Of a DNA stretch of 64,000 nt, positions 1 to 12,599 are shown one piece after another. The position numbers were made by a program, and so were the translations under genes. The notes beneath the pieces were generated by a model that did no database searches, had not been told where the DNA came from, and saw only the letters and a program-made list of their open reading frames with translations. Source of the stretch: Metopolophium dirhodum (lineage: Eukaryota; Arthropoda; Insecta; Hemiptera; Aphididae); contig NC_083566.1 in the NCBI RefSeq assembly GCF_019925205.1, positions 6,820,001 to 6,884,000 of the forward strand, given 5' to 3'. Position 1 is the first letter of the stretch. The number at the start of each line of letters is the position of its first letter.

Positions 1-3000
1 TATAGTAGATAAACGCTCTGATTACCAACTTTGACAAAGACATCTTTTAGAAAATAAAATCTAGTTGATAGTTTTAGGAGGTCAACATTGAAAATTCTCA
101 GTACCTACTTTTCAAAATAATAGGGACAACTATGTACTACTGCTGTATAATATTTAAAAAAAACAATATAAAAGGTTCGTATTTATAGACTTACTGCATA
201 ATGCACAATCATCTATAAATAACGACTTGTTGGTTATTGCCTTATTGACATGCAATATTGTAAAAAAAAGGACAATTCTTTGGACAACTTATAATATATT
301 GTAGATACTTTTTAATTTCAAAAATTGTTAGATTATGGTCAACATATTTTATTGTATAAATTATTAAAATAAACAATATAGTATTATATAATATGGTGTA
401 GCTACACAATTATGAAGTACTAAATTATTGATTTATTTTTATTTATTAAATATACACCTAATACAATTTAAATCAATAGTATCGAACAAACATTTGTTAA
501 GGAGAAATAAGGGGAAATAAGGGGAAATATTATATTTACGATAATTTAATTTAACACTTATCACTATTTCAAACATATTTTGGAACATAGGTAACATTTT
601 AAATATTATTCAATGTCTCGCGTGTGGACACACTTGACAATTCCCAAGGTGCACCTCCTAAATATTTATTTATTATGTTATAAACATATACCAATTTTCG
701 TGACTAAACATGGTTACACAATTACATGTAATGCACGTCATACGTTTCGACAGTATAGTTTTTTAAAAGATTTATTTTATGCATAAAGTTATATTCTTGG
801 TATATTTTGTTAGTTGTTATAGAAAAATATAGATTAAAATTAAAGAAAATCAAATAAAGAATTTTTATTTTTCGTAACGTAACATATTCTTGTATTATAC
901 AAAATAAGTTTGAAAATATAAGTGTCTTGATGTGTCTAATTTTATTTTCATTTGACAATTTTTAAGATATTATTTCAAAAATGTGTGTTTGTACTCCATG
1001 CAAGTAGATAATTATGCTAAACATGAATTGGATTTATTCAAATTGACTCTTTCAAAACGTTTTGCTAAATTTTTTTGGATTGTCAAACGATAATAATAAT
1101 AATTTAATGTGTCTCAATGTCTTGTCTAAAACAAAACTCATGAGTCATTAGTGTTTCATTTAGGTACCTATATACAAATAAAATATTGTGTAATTGTTTT
1201 AATTTGGTTAAATTTACTATAGTTTATTACCTCATGTCATTTTAAATATTGTTTGTGTAGGGAAGTTAATAATATCATTAGCCTGTAATTAATATAAATT
1301 AAACTGTAATTTGTAATACTACCCGACGACAAATGTAAACATTTGGAGACCGTCCAAAATATATATAGGATATACCTTCATCAGAACTGTTTTGATTTGT
1401 ATGACGTATACAAATAATAACAATGTGTTACATAACAATTTCCAAGTGACATTTTTCGTCTCTGGATAAACACGCATTACTTCGTGTAAAATACGTACAT
1501 TTTATATACACTAATATTATATTCCTATAAGTTATAACACTGCAGTTTTATATCACAATGAAAAACACAATATTATAGTCAATATTATAATATCAAACCT
1601 ATAGAGTAGTATGTACTGTAAAATTATAGTGTGTGTAATTTTTTAATCGGTTAATTGACATCGAACCGTGCTGTGGCAACAACGCCAACTATTTTATACA
1701 ATAATTGACACGCATATTTTCACTTCTGTTTTACTCCTTCTCATCGACGACCCACCAACCACATTAATTATTTTTACATACAAATAGTTATTCGTGGTCG
1801 GCCACCTTGGAACCTTATAAATAGGGTGGAATGGCCACGATGAATTCTAATTCCATGTTTAAAGCTTATTCAATTTATTCGCATGTTCGTTAATTTTACA
1901 TTGTTCCGACACTGCGTTGAACCATAATAATACATATAACCTTTTTAGAGCCTGCCTCGTTCGGCTATTAAAAAAATGTGAAAATGTTGTTCAAAATTCC
2001 AGTGTACGCATAAAGTAGAAAAAAAAACTATTATCACAAGGCGTAGGTATTTATTTTTGCTACAAATCTGCAAAAGCATATAATTTGACAGTATGTTTTT
2101 AATTGGTTTGTAATTCACATGCATACATTGTTGTACCTACATTATTGCATACAAAAATAATTTCTGCTGATTCTATAAAACTGAGATATTTATATTATGT
2201 GTTATGGAGTTTATATGGATTTTTTAACTTTTATTTTTTACACGCACAATCCATAATTATTGTTTTTTACAATAAACATGGTAATTATTATGTGGTGAAT
2301 AATTATTATAGTATTAATTATTATATATATTTTATGAACAGACAATATGATAAAAAGAAGTATCTCAGACCCCAGTGGCGACACTTTATGTTTTGGTATT
2401 TCAATTTCATAAATAAATGATTTGCAAAATATACATAAATCAACAGTGCTCTATATTATTATAGTAGGTATTTTTAAGTTTTAATTATGTCGACTATACA
2501 TACTATTGTATATAATATAACAATATAGTTTCATATTTTTTTATTCAATATTGATAATAAAGTATTGCTTAGGTGCTAAATATAATATAACAAATTGACA
2601 AACAATAAATTTAACTACATTCAATGTCAAACGCTGCCCGTTGAGTCATATCGTATTGTATGATATTTGAATTTTTTAAGATAGTTAATGTTATGATAAT
2701 ATTACTATATTATGTACAACTTATCAGGTTAAATTATTGATATACCTACTACAGTAGTACCTAGTAAAATAGATTACTTCCGTGAATATAGTTTGTTATG
2801 TGTAATTTTATGGAAAACTAGTGGTTAGTAATTAATGTAATGGAATATAGAATAAAATATGTTTGCGTGCCTATTATAGTAAACCTACATTACGTACGTT
2901 ACTTAGGTATATTGAGTTATATGTATTTAACAGCCTGCAGTGCCGAATTGCAGTACAACTTATAGAATAAATAATAATCGTTGACGTTAAATTACCTCAT

Positions 3001-4333
3001 TAGTAATTACGTATCGAGAAGTAGATTAGTGGAAAAGTATTATAATTAAGGTGGCAACTAAAATATAAAACATGATTTTTCAAATTTCATAGAATTGCGG
3101 AAAATTTGAAAAACCGGCACCGGGCCTCTTAAATGTTAATGTTAATTATCAATTAAACCTATTACAGGAACAGTGAAATAAATGTAGTAACTTTTTTAAA
3201 ACCCGAAGAGCATTATCGATTGGAATAATTTATTTATAATTTCAACAATGTCCGTGAATGAAAATCTGCGAACAATTTAATATCCCGTTGCATCACACAA
3301 ACTATACAGATCGTTTTTTTTTTACGAATTTATTATTTCAAAAGAAATGAGAAATTTAAACGGCTGGGTTCAAATAATTCGTTGCACTTCTTAAATTAAT
3401 GTCTAACCACCGTGTATTGAGTATTTTGTTCTCTTCGATAATGTTATCGTATAAGTCTTTGAAAACAAAACGCCTATTTGTCCCCTAAAAAAAATACCAA
3501 TCTTTTATTGAACGTTTTATAATACCTCCGGATATAGGATATTGAGTGTATCGTGGTAAACGATTTAAGTTTAATAATAGACAGTGTGTGTGTATATATA
3601 TATATAATTATACACGAACCAAAGAAATACGATAACTGTCAGGTCGGATTACCGCGGAGACCTTTGCGAATCAAAACACATATACACGTACCTACCTACT
3701 GTCGTAATTCGATACGGGTGCGTGCAGTTTGCACAGAAATTCACTGGATTTATGAATATAAAAGAAATAATATAAAGACGATTTTTTTACGCGATCGATT
3801 GGGTAAAGATACCATGGGAAATCCAAAGATAATAAGTCAAAAAGATTTTTATGCCAATGTATATTATTTATTATTATATACGTAGGACCTACTATACCTA
3901 CTTACCTATCTATCTGTTTAGTCCTATCAGCTACGTCTATATTATTGTGCAATATACTATTATATAGGTAGTCGCGGTACTTATGTAAGTATTGTATACC
4001 TATAATACTCTTAGCTATCAATTGGTCAATATAATAATATATTAGGTATATTAGAAAGTTTATCAAACCATTGCGAAAAGAGGTTGACGACAAGTTGAGA
4101 TCAATAATATTATATAGACATCAAAATAAAAAATATGCGCTACTATCTAGGTATATGTGAACTATAAGTAATAACTCAGTAAAATGTTAACGTTAACTCT
4201 TAAACATAAAAATCCACATATACTACATATATTTTGTGTTAATCTGTGATATTTATAACTGAGTAAAAATAGTATTCTTAATATAAAATTAAGCTACACA
4301 GTTATTACAACATTTGTTATTATTTTTTTTTAG
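1..4333. other. AT-rich non-coding DNA, presumed upstream Vsx intron or 5' flank
   Basis: No exon could be supported here. The sequence is AT-rich with many short A/T runs. A TATA-like TATAAATAG at 1816-1824 sits in a short GC-balanced patch (about 1640-1850), but no gene start follows: the ATG at 1831 opens only 20 codons. The open frame around 3553-3885 has no ATG at its start and low-complexity translation, so it was not called. Confidence 0.6.
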
Positions 4334-4387
4334 GATTTTCACAACTACAGAAGAATCCAGCGTTCAGTCCCAATAGCTGCATGTCAG
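4334..4387 (+). CDS. Vsx: Vsx homeobox gene, upstream internal mini-exon (partial CDS)
   Basis: Candidate 54-nt internal exon. It follows a long T-rich tract ending TTTTTTAG and is closed by a good donor, TGTCAG|GTAACA. Reading with two leading bases completing a codon gives FSQLQKNPAFSPNSCMS plus one trailing base. That trailing G joins the leading GA of the exon at 33866 to make a Gly codon, so the splice phases agree (phase 1 at both ends). The Ser/Pro/Gln-rich peptide would lie N-terminal to the homeodomain, a region that is poorly conserved in Vsx proteins. It does not contain the octapeptide (FxIQELLGL-like), which must be further upstream. A second frame through the exon is also open but does not fit the downstream phase. 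Splice sites and frame are directly visible; membership in Vsx is inferred from phase, strand and order. Transcript evidence would settle it. Confidence 0.55.
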
Positions 4388-6340
4388 GTAACATGAATAT
4401 AATAATTCAAATTTACCTAATATAATATATAATTTACATGTAATTTTATTTTGGGATTATTTTTAATAGTTTTGGTACCTAATAAGAATTTTAATTGGCT
4501 GTTATGATGTATAACGTCATCTATTATTGTTTCGGTCAATTCGTTTTCTATTGTTTCTTAATTGTTTTACATTTACATACCCACTTCATAATATATATTA
4601 TTATATCATCGTTTACGTAATATTATAATTAAATCAAATTATTAAAACGAGTTGGTGTAAATAACCGGGGTGTAGAAGAAAATAATACAAACTGGTGATG
4701 TTACTGGCGTGAATAAAAAAAAAACATAATATTGTTTAATTGTCAGCGTGCAGATATTAATTAGGTTTGAATCATTAATTTTACGCCAAAATTCATGTCT
4801 GAATGTTCGACGAATATACGGTATATACGATTATTCTGCAGCGTGTGATGAAATAACACGTTTGTGGTGTTAACCTCTTGTCACGAGCAATAGGGAACGT
4901 TCATTGAAAAATACCGGTTTGTCTTCAATAGCTCTTCAACTGCGCTTGTCGTCTATTGAGATACCATTTCAATAGCATGTCGCTCTTTAGATTAAGATAT
5001 AGGTACATAGGTATACATTATTATATACCTAAATTATGTGTACATACCTATAATATATTATTAAAATTATTTAATTCGGTTGTAGAACGCTGCCGTGTAC
5101 TGACAAGCACGTTAATAGATAAATTCAAACAAAATGATAATAATATAACGAATGTGAGCTCTTAAAAAAAATACATCTAATAAAATAAAACGCGTGTATG
5201 TGTACCTACAACTGCAACATGATGGACAACCCAAGACGTGTCGTCGTTGTTGGCGCCACCGGATCAATAGCAATAGTAACAACAATAAATCATATTCTTC
5301 TGGATTCGAATACTGCAGTGTAGTTGCCTAGAGTTTTCCGTCCTTGTGCAGACACATTTTCCCACGACTTTTCTATTTTGTTTTAAATAAGCCATATTGC
5401 TTTGTATGAGCATTCAGAACATCTATTATTATTTATTCGTTTCGTTACATATATTTATCAAACCATCATGCTGATGTTTCGATTATTTATATTGCTTCAG
5501 TTTTATAATTTTAATATTTTATAAATTAATGATAATAAAAAATATATATTGGTATATAATATATTATATTATAATGTATTGATTGAAGCTATTAAATTTA
5601 CTTAAATATACTATCATATTTTATAATAATGATTAATGAAATACAACATTGTCCAGTGTCAAAGAGTGTCTTGCCTTAATTTGATTATATTATTTTAAAT
5701 TAGATTCAAAATTGTAGCTGATTAATATTTAGAAATATTAAAATTAAAAATTAAAATTCTAATATTTTAGACGTTGGATTAAGATAATATATTTTAGAAA
5801 AATATACACACGAGCCTATTATAAGTATTTATTTAAACTTTTACAGTAGGTATTACTCAATACTCAATTCTTGTTTGAATATTTAAAATGCATTGTAGTA
5901 ATACTATTGTTCATATTCGCATCAAATTATTATCTGGGAAATTATATTTAAAAAACTTTAAACTATCGATAACGCTAAACTTTATACGAATAAAATGGTT
6001 ATTCTATATATAATATGTTTGATTAGGTATACCAGAATAAATAGGGGTATTATATGAATTGAATATTATAATACTGATCTGAAGACACAGGTTTGAGCAG
6101 GTGATTTTTGAGATTGTTTAATAGAATAATTGCAAGTGTGGGAAAACGATGGAACTACCTATATATACAATAACGGGATAATATCGTTCTCTTACTTTCT
6201 AAGTTATATAATTTGATTGATTTAACCATGGAAATAATGACAAAAACGTCGAAATACGCTTCAAATCCCATAAAATATATATAGATACATCGAACCGATT
6301 AAAATAATTGCTCGAATACCACTACGAATTAATAATAATC
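4388..6340. other. AT-rich intronic DNA
   Basis: First part of the 29.5-kb intron between the two upstream Vsx exons. It is mostly AT-rich unique-looking sequence. A GC-balanced patch at 5210-5390 contains a 34-codon ATG frame (5219-5323) discussed as a finding. Nothing else stands out. Confidence 0.5.
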
Positions 6341-6848
6341 GTTTGTATTCACTATGGTTGTCGCTACTGCTGCAGCCATATTATTATTATTATTATTATT
6401 ATTGTTGTTGTAACGCAATACGATATTATAATCACGAGACCTGGATTAGAACATATAATATGACACGAAAAAGGTCGAAGAGGAAGTGCGTGAAGTCGTG
6501 AAGACGTCGCCCCGGAACCGAACCTGGATACGCCTAACGTGTCTCTAAGGCCGTTTTAGCGGTGGATGTATAGCGGCGTGCAGTAGCAGCAGAAGCGGCA
6601 ACAGTAGCATGTTGTCACCGTGACGATATTATTATTATTATTATTATTCATAGTCGTCGTCTACTTGGTCGCAGCAGCTATAGCGGCTATGGAAGTATAG
6701 GTAGGTACAGAGAATTCAGACAGCGGTGACGACGAAAGGAAAACAAAAACAAAACCTAAGGGCAACGCAACATAATAATAATAATAATAAACATAACGAA
6801 ATCACTCAAACAGCAGCCATATGTCACGGACGAGACGTCGTCGTATAA

Positions 6849-6885
<37 letters not shown>

Positions 6886-7481
6886 TTGTGTACGTGCATG
6901 TAGACAGAAGGATAAAAAGACCGTACCAGAGACTGAAATCGTGGGCGGCATTCGTCGTATGGCGCCACCGTCACCTGTTGACCTCAACATCGCATACGCA
7001 TAGGTATATAACATAATATAGCAGCGGCGTAGTGTCGGTGCATCTCCTTTTTCTACGTTGCGTATATTCTCCACTCATCTCCTCTCCTCAGCTAACCTCA
7101 CTTCTCACTCCTCCCCTCGCCGCCTTTCTGCTCCAGCTACTTCACGTTTTTCCATATCTCAAAACACATACGCATCGCACGTCGCGTTACAATATTCGAG
7201 TATGTAGACGAACACACACACACACACACACATTGAAATCGGCAGGTTACACGATAGTTTATATGCAGTCGGAACGTTCAACAGGAGAACGGCTCTCACG
7301 CGCGGTCACAGGATGTTCTCATGTCCGCGCTCGCGTCTCCACGACGGTGGTTGTACAACAATAACGCGTTCGTATCGCGTCTGCAATATGTCAATCCCGG
7401 CGCTGCCATCTCACCGAATCACGTCGTCTATTATATCGTTGTTGTTATTATTATTATCACACTCGTATTAGATATACACAC

Positions 7482-7536
<55 letters not shown>

Positions 7537-7640
7537 TTATATCATTATGGTCATTGTTGTTTTATTATTATTGTAATAATTTATTACCCATATAGGTACC
7601 TATTATATATTGTACTTATATAATGGGACCGTATAGCGAT
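6340..7640. repeat. GC-richer block with several microsatellites
   Basis: The block includes ATT/ATT-type trinucleotide runs near 6379-6405 and 6627-6650, a (GT)n tract at about 6851-6882, a (CA)n tract at 7212-7232 and a longer (CA)n tract at 7475-7532. The DNA between them is CpG-containing and much less AT-rich than its surroundings (6480-6760, 6930-7430). Open frames across it are created by the dinucleotide repeats (runs of Cys-Val or Thr-His) and are not believable genes. Whether the non-repeat part is regulatory is unknown. Confidence 0.8.
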
Positions 7641-10600
7641 GATGAAATATATTATATTCATACGTCGAGGACGCGACCTTCGTTTGGCTGGGGGGATGAT
7701 TATCGTAGCGTATGCGTGTAAACAATTATGTATAGGTACCTACCTACCTAAGTTATTAAATTTGCATCGTAATTACTACACATTATTATATTATATCATT
7801 GTACCTAATTAGTATCATTATCATCATCTTACTCTCCTCCGCTCATTTTTGACAAATGGTGGTGCGATCGTTTATAGTAATAATATGTTTTCTACAATGT
7901 ACATCGAACAGTAGGTATGTAATATAGTATTATACATTATTATTATATTACCCACCTACTTAATATATAATATCTTAGGTGAATGAAAGCTACAGCCAGC
8001 CTGATTCGCTTATCTTTACGCTATAAATCGCATAAATATATAGGTACGAACACGATGTAACTATTATTACATATAAGTATAAAATCACACTATGTTATAA
8101 CGTTTTACTATCAAACTAAAATAATGTTTAAAATAATCAAAAAGTTATTTATACAATTAAAAAACACATCATATTATGTAGTTCAATAAACAATTCCGGA
8201 ATCAATCTCAAACAGACCCTAGCTCAGTGCAATAGCAATATAAATAACAATTTATTATATATTATATAGTGCTAAATAAATACAATTTCGTAACTCGTAA
8301 TAATTTATCATACTATACTTGTATATCTATATTATATATATTTAGTATATAATATTCATCTCTGTAAATAAAACAAAACTATACACGCGAATATAGAGTA
8401 AAGCAATAATTTAATGGTTAAATTGGACAAGAAGTTGTTTAAATTATAATTATTTAGTGTTCAACAGTAAGATTTCTTTTATATAAAATTTAGTCACCAT
8501 AATAAACAAAGACAAAGTTTAAATTGAATATTGTAACAGAATAACAGATGTACCTATATAAAGGGGCTTGTTCTCAATTATTTTTAAAAGTTATATTTCG
8601 CACAACGCAGTTGGTATGCAATTATTATTTAGTTGATTAATTTTAAAATAATACCTACAGTGAGTAAATTTACACAAAATGTATTTTACATAGTTGTAAA
8701 CTAACTACATTGTGATTCTTTTAACAGTAAGCACTCATTATCTCAAAAAGTATTAGGGTTGTTGAAAATATTTTTATACTTGATTCAAAGTCATTGCAAA
8801 TCGATATTTTTGAAAAAAGTTATATTTCTACTATTTGTTATCATTATTATTATTCATGCGTTTTAATTTTTTTAGCAACATAGGTACATTTTTAATTTCG
8901 TGTCCCGAAGCAGAATATTTTTTTTGAAAATGTTGGTCTATACTACTCCACTCATTTAAACAATTAATAATATTCATAAGTTATAACAAGTTTATATGTT
9001 GATCTATTGTGATAAAATATTCAAAGCAATCACTACATTTTACATAAAAGAGGTAACTAATGAAACCCATTTAACCTTTTTTTATCTATCTAAATTAAAA
9101 ACCAAACTTGCTGTCCACTGAAGATTTTAATAATTATTATTATGTTACGGAAAATTAGTACAAAAATATTACACCAGTTGTGTAATTTTCTAATATCATG
9201 GTTTTCTCCTTTATATTTTTCAACAGTTAACTCTCGTCGTAAAGCTCATTAGTGGACGTCTTATGTCTACTCTTGACATAAAGCGTGTTTGTGGGCTTTA
9301 TAAAATGAGGTCCCTTTTTCTTTATATCCGTCCCAAACTACCATACTTGAGGTACTGACTTGAATTAACATTAAAACTATTTTGAAAACAAGGGTAGTAT
9401 TTTGTTTTCGTTTTATGCGGCTTGAGAGTTCTTGAGGACTTTCATACTTTGCCACTGGCAAGAAATAAGAGCACGTGTTTCTTTTTTATATGTTTAGAAA
9501 TATATTTTCAAAATTCAAGGGAAGTATAAATAAAATTTATCACTTATAATGACATATAATATACTAAATAACAATATACGTGATAAATATTTTCGAATGG
9601 GTTATTGAATAGGTTTATGTGTTTCTGTAAAGTGATACAAAAAAGCCAATGTTTAAAATAATGTATATTATGTTATACGCCCTACGCGGCATTGGCTTGA
9701 CAGATATGATGTCGTGATATAATATAAAGAAGTGAAATAAATAATTGAAAAATATTATATACGTAGGTAGAAATTAATTATTTTAAAATGTATATTAAAA
9801 ATCTTATTATTATAATATTATAATACGTTCTTATACAGTTTATTATTATTATTTTTGTGGTCTTAATTGTTTGTGAACTGTGCAGATATATTGGCATATC
9901 ATAATGCAATAATAAAAAAACATTTTTAATATTGATTAGTTATTAATTATTATTAATATTATATAGCTGGTACGGTCATACAGACGCTTATAAATATAGT
10001 GTTTATCCTCCACGCATTGTTTTTATTCTCGCGCCGCGCTGCAAAACCAACAGCCACGTGTATTGTGTAGCCGCGGTGTAGGCACCTATATTTTATACAC
10101 TGCAGCCGTAGGTATTGTTAGAGACTTAAAAACACATTTCGTACATATTAAATAATATGTTATATAATTTTCGACGAACGAACGCCATCGGAGAAGTGCG
10201 CTGGCGGCACAATGTGCAATTTGAAACTTTTAATTTCTGTCGTGCTACCGCGTTTATGAACGAGAATAAATTATAAACATTATTATATAATATGGTACCT
10301 AATATTATGATATGATTATAATATTGTTAATGTAAAAAGGTGTCGGGGAAGTTAAGTCGAATCAGTGTTATATATAGGTAAATATATAGTTGTCCGCGGG
10401 TACGACCCTTGTAAACATATTAATAATATATACATAACGTATTCGTGTGATTGTGTGCGAACGTGCATGGAGTTGAAAGGTAGGCCATATTGGGGTGGGG
10501 GGCCGGCTTCACGAGTGGTTCCTTTGAAGCGGTTTAATTGGCAGCCATTACTGCGGTTGTGCACACCGTTCGCGAACCTTGCAGAATTGCGGCCCATCGT

Positions 10601-11828
10601 TCATTCGGCCGTGGGCATTCGTTAAGACACTACCTATAAATACGTTATAATAATATATTATTATAATTATTATAATAAGCCTGTGATGGATACACGCACG
10701 ACGTATATAATATACAATAGGTATGGTATTAGGACAGTAGTTATAGGTATACCTATACGTATTCCGACGTCCGTTGTTTAGCGAGTTTTTAATAATTTAT
10801 TCCAAACGTGAATCATCGTCTATACGCATATCATAATATGTCGACATTTTCACAAAACGTTCGTTTTCTGCATCAGTGAATAGGAAAATTTGCAATAACA
10901 CGCACAACTTTCGTAAAATATCTTCTATACTTTCAAAGCTCCCGCGAACTCTAGTAAAGTTTATAATTTTTCGGTGTGCTGCAGGCGAAGATCGCTATTT
11001 TACTTTCGATGAAAAAAAATTAAGTTAAATCGTTATATTCCCTTCTATTAGAAAATTTTTATACTGTTAGGATTTCACATAATCCGTTTTATGACCACTA
11101 ACCAGGTAGGCAGGTATACCAAAATGTATAATACCTACTCCGACAATGATTATTGTCATAATCAATACCGCCTTTTCAGTTGTCACCATATTTATTATTA
11201 TTATTTTAAAAGCACACACCATCGACTATTATTAGTACTAGTTTGTTATATTTTAGTTCTATACTATTTATATTTAGGTTTGTTTCTAAGATCTAACCTA
11301 TAAGGCTATAACCTATTCATATATTTTATCATTATTTAAAATATGAAAAAAAGAACATAATAATATTATTATATTAATTGTTCAACTGATTTATGCAATA
11401 AATTGGAATGATCTTATCTTATCTATTCGTATAAAATGTCGAGATTAATATATTTTTTATGGGAAAAATAATTAAATAGATTTTATAACATTTCCATTAC
11501 TTAAATGAGATTTTTACAAAATACAATACATTTGATTGTTAAATTATATACTTATGATTAATTTACCGATATTCAACATTCCCAACTATACAGAACATGT
11601 ATAGGTTTATATATTAAACCTTTAGATTAGATTAGATATTTTAAACATATTGAGACTAAAAATGTTAGGACTTTGTCATATTATATATACGGTATATATA
11701 GGTAGATATTCTAAGGAAGTATATGAACCACAGTAAATAAATAATTCACCTGAGGGGGCAATTTGTTTTATCGATGAAAAACGGGAATTAAACAAAAAAA
11801 AATTAATTGATATTAATATATTTATATA
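7640..11828. other. AT-rich intronic DNA with a GC-richer patch at 10.0-10.6 kb
   Basis: Largely AT-rich. 8700-9120 has the look of a diverged dispersed repeat (T-rich blocks around CATAGGTACATTTTTAATTTC). A frame on the minus strand at 9267-9461 has balanced composition but no ATG start and is not called. A GC-richer patch (10020-10110 and 10440-10630) includes a CACGTG E-box at 10055-10060. Its frames on both strands are short and I recognise nothing in them. Confidence 0.5.
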
Positions 11829-11829
11829 C

Positions 11830-12066
11830 AGGATGATTCACCAATCAGACAAGCATACTCAACTCCCTTTTTTATTCAATAATGCATGTTATTCAAAATC
11901 TGATTTTTAAAATTTTTAAATATACCTACTTATAGCTATATGTATATTTATAAGTAGGTACCTATCTTACCTAACCTCTTTGAGTATACTTAAAAATTAA
12001 AAAATCAGAAATTTAATAAATTCAATATTAATGAAAAAACGGGGTTGAGCGTGCTTGGCGAATAAG
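11830..12066. mobile_element. Fold-back MITE-like element (family A)
   Basis: The two halves are inverted copies. The left arm starts GGATGATTCACCAA at 11831 and runs through CATACTCAACTCCC to TTTTTAAATATACC. The right arm, read on the minus strand from about 12066, gives ATTCGCCAAGC, ACGCTCAACCCCG and TTTTTAAGTATAC. At the centre TACCTACTTATA (11924-11935) and TATAAGTAGGTA (11949-11960) are perfect inverted copies. There is no coding capacity. A further arm-like copy lies at 34443-34530. No clear target-site duplication was identified, so exact ends are uncertain. Confidence 0.72.
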
Positions 12067-12074
12067 AATAATAA

Positions 12075-12385
12075 GAATATTCAATGTTGAAAAATTCAAA
12101 ATAGCTATTTGTAAATCTGATTATAAGAACAATTTTTACGGTAAAAACATTTATATAAGTTATGTAGCTTATTTTTAAAATTTTTTTAAATATCAATATT
12201 TTTTTGAGTAAATTAATTTAGAACGTAATAACTTTTTTTATATTATTTTTGGGAATTTTCTGACATGAATATAATATTTCTTAAATTATTTCTTATTCAA
12301 ATAATTTTCACAATTTTTGTCATATTATGTTTAAATAACACCATTGTTTTCTCATGTCGTCCTGTTACACTCTGTATATTATTTA
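12075..12385. repeat. Dispersed repeat family B, copy 1
   Basis: About 300 bp that matches 29435-29750 in the same orientation. The best block is a 32-bp identical stretch (12206-12237 and 29571-29602, starting GAGTAAATTAATTTAG). Flanking similarity includes AAAATTCAAAATAGC and CTGATTATAA upstream and ATATTTCTTAAA-TATTTCTTA downstream. It abuts the fold-back element at 11830, so both may belong to one larger non-autonomous element: ATATACAG near its left end and CTGTATAT near 12372-12380 would be matching ends. The frames through it are not credible genes. Confidence 0.7.
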
Positions 12386-12599
12386 ATATTTTATTAATTA
12401 TTATTTTAGTTTTTACTTCTATAATATATTGCAGGTAATATTGAATTTTTTTTATTCTCATTTTAACACAACGACTGCGAGAAAATGCCAGAAAAATGCT
12501 TGTTAAACCAAATTTACAATACGTATATATTATATATGTAGGTGGTGGTATTATTTGGCTTTGCTGCATATAATACTGCTGAATTGGATTTCATGTCCT

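Noticed and set aside
3553..3885. 110-codon + strand frame just upstream of the first visible Vsx exon
   Set aside because: No ATG at its first codon, includes TATATA-derived Ile-Tyr, and lacks a donor that would match the following exon's phase with any recognisable Vsx N-terminal sequence.
6756..7623. Several overlapping open frames on both strands
   Set aside because: Created by (GT)n/(CA)n tracts, which are open in all phases and translate to Cys-Val or Thr-His repeats.
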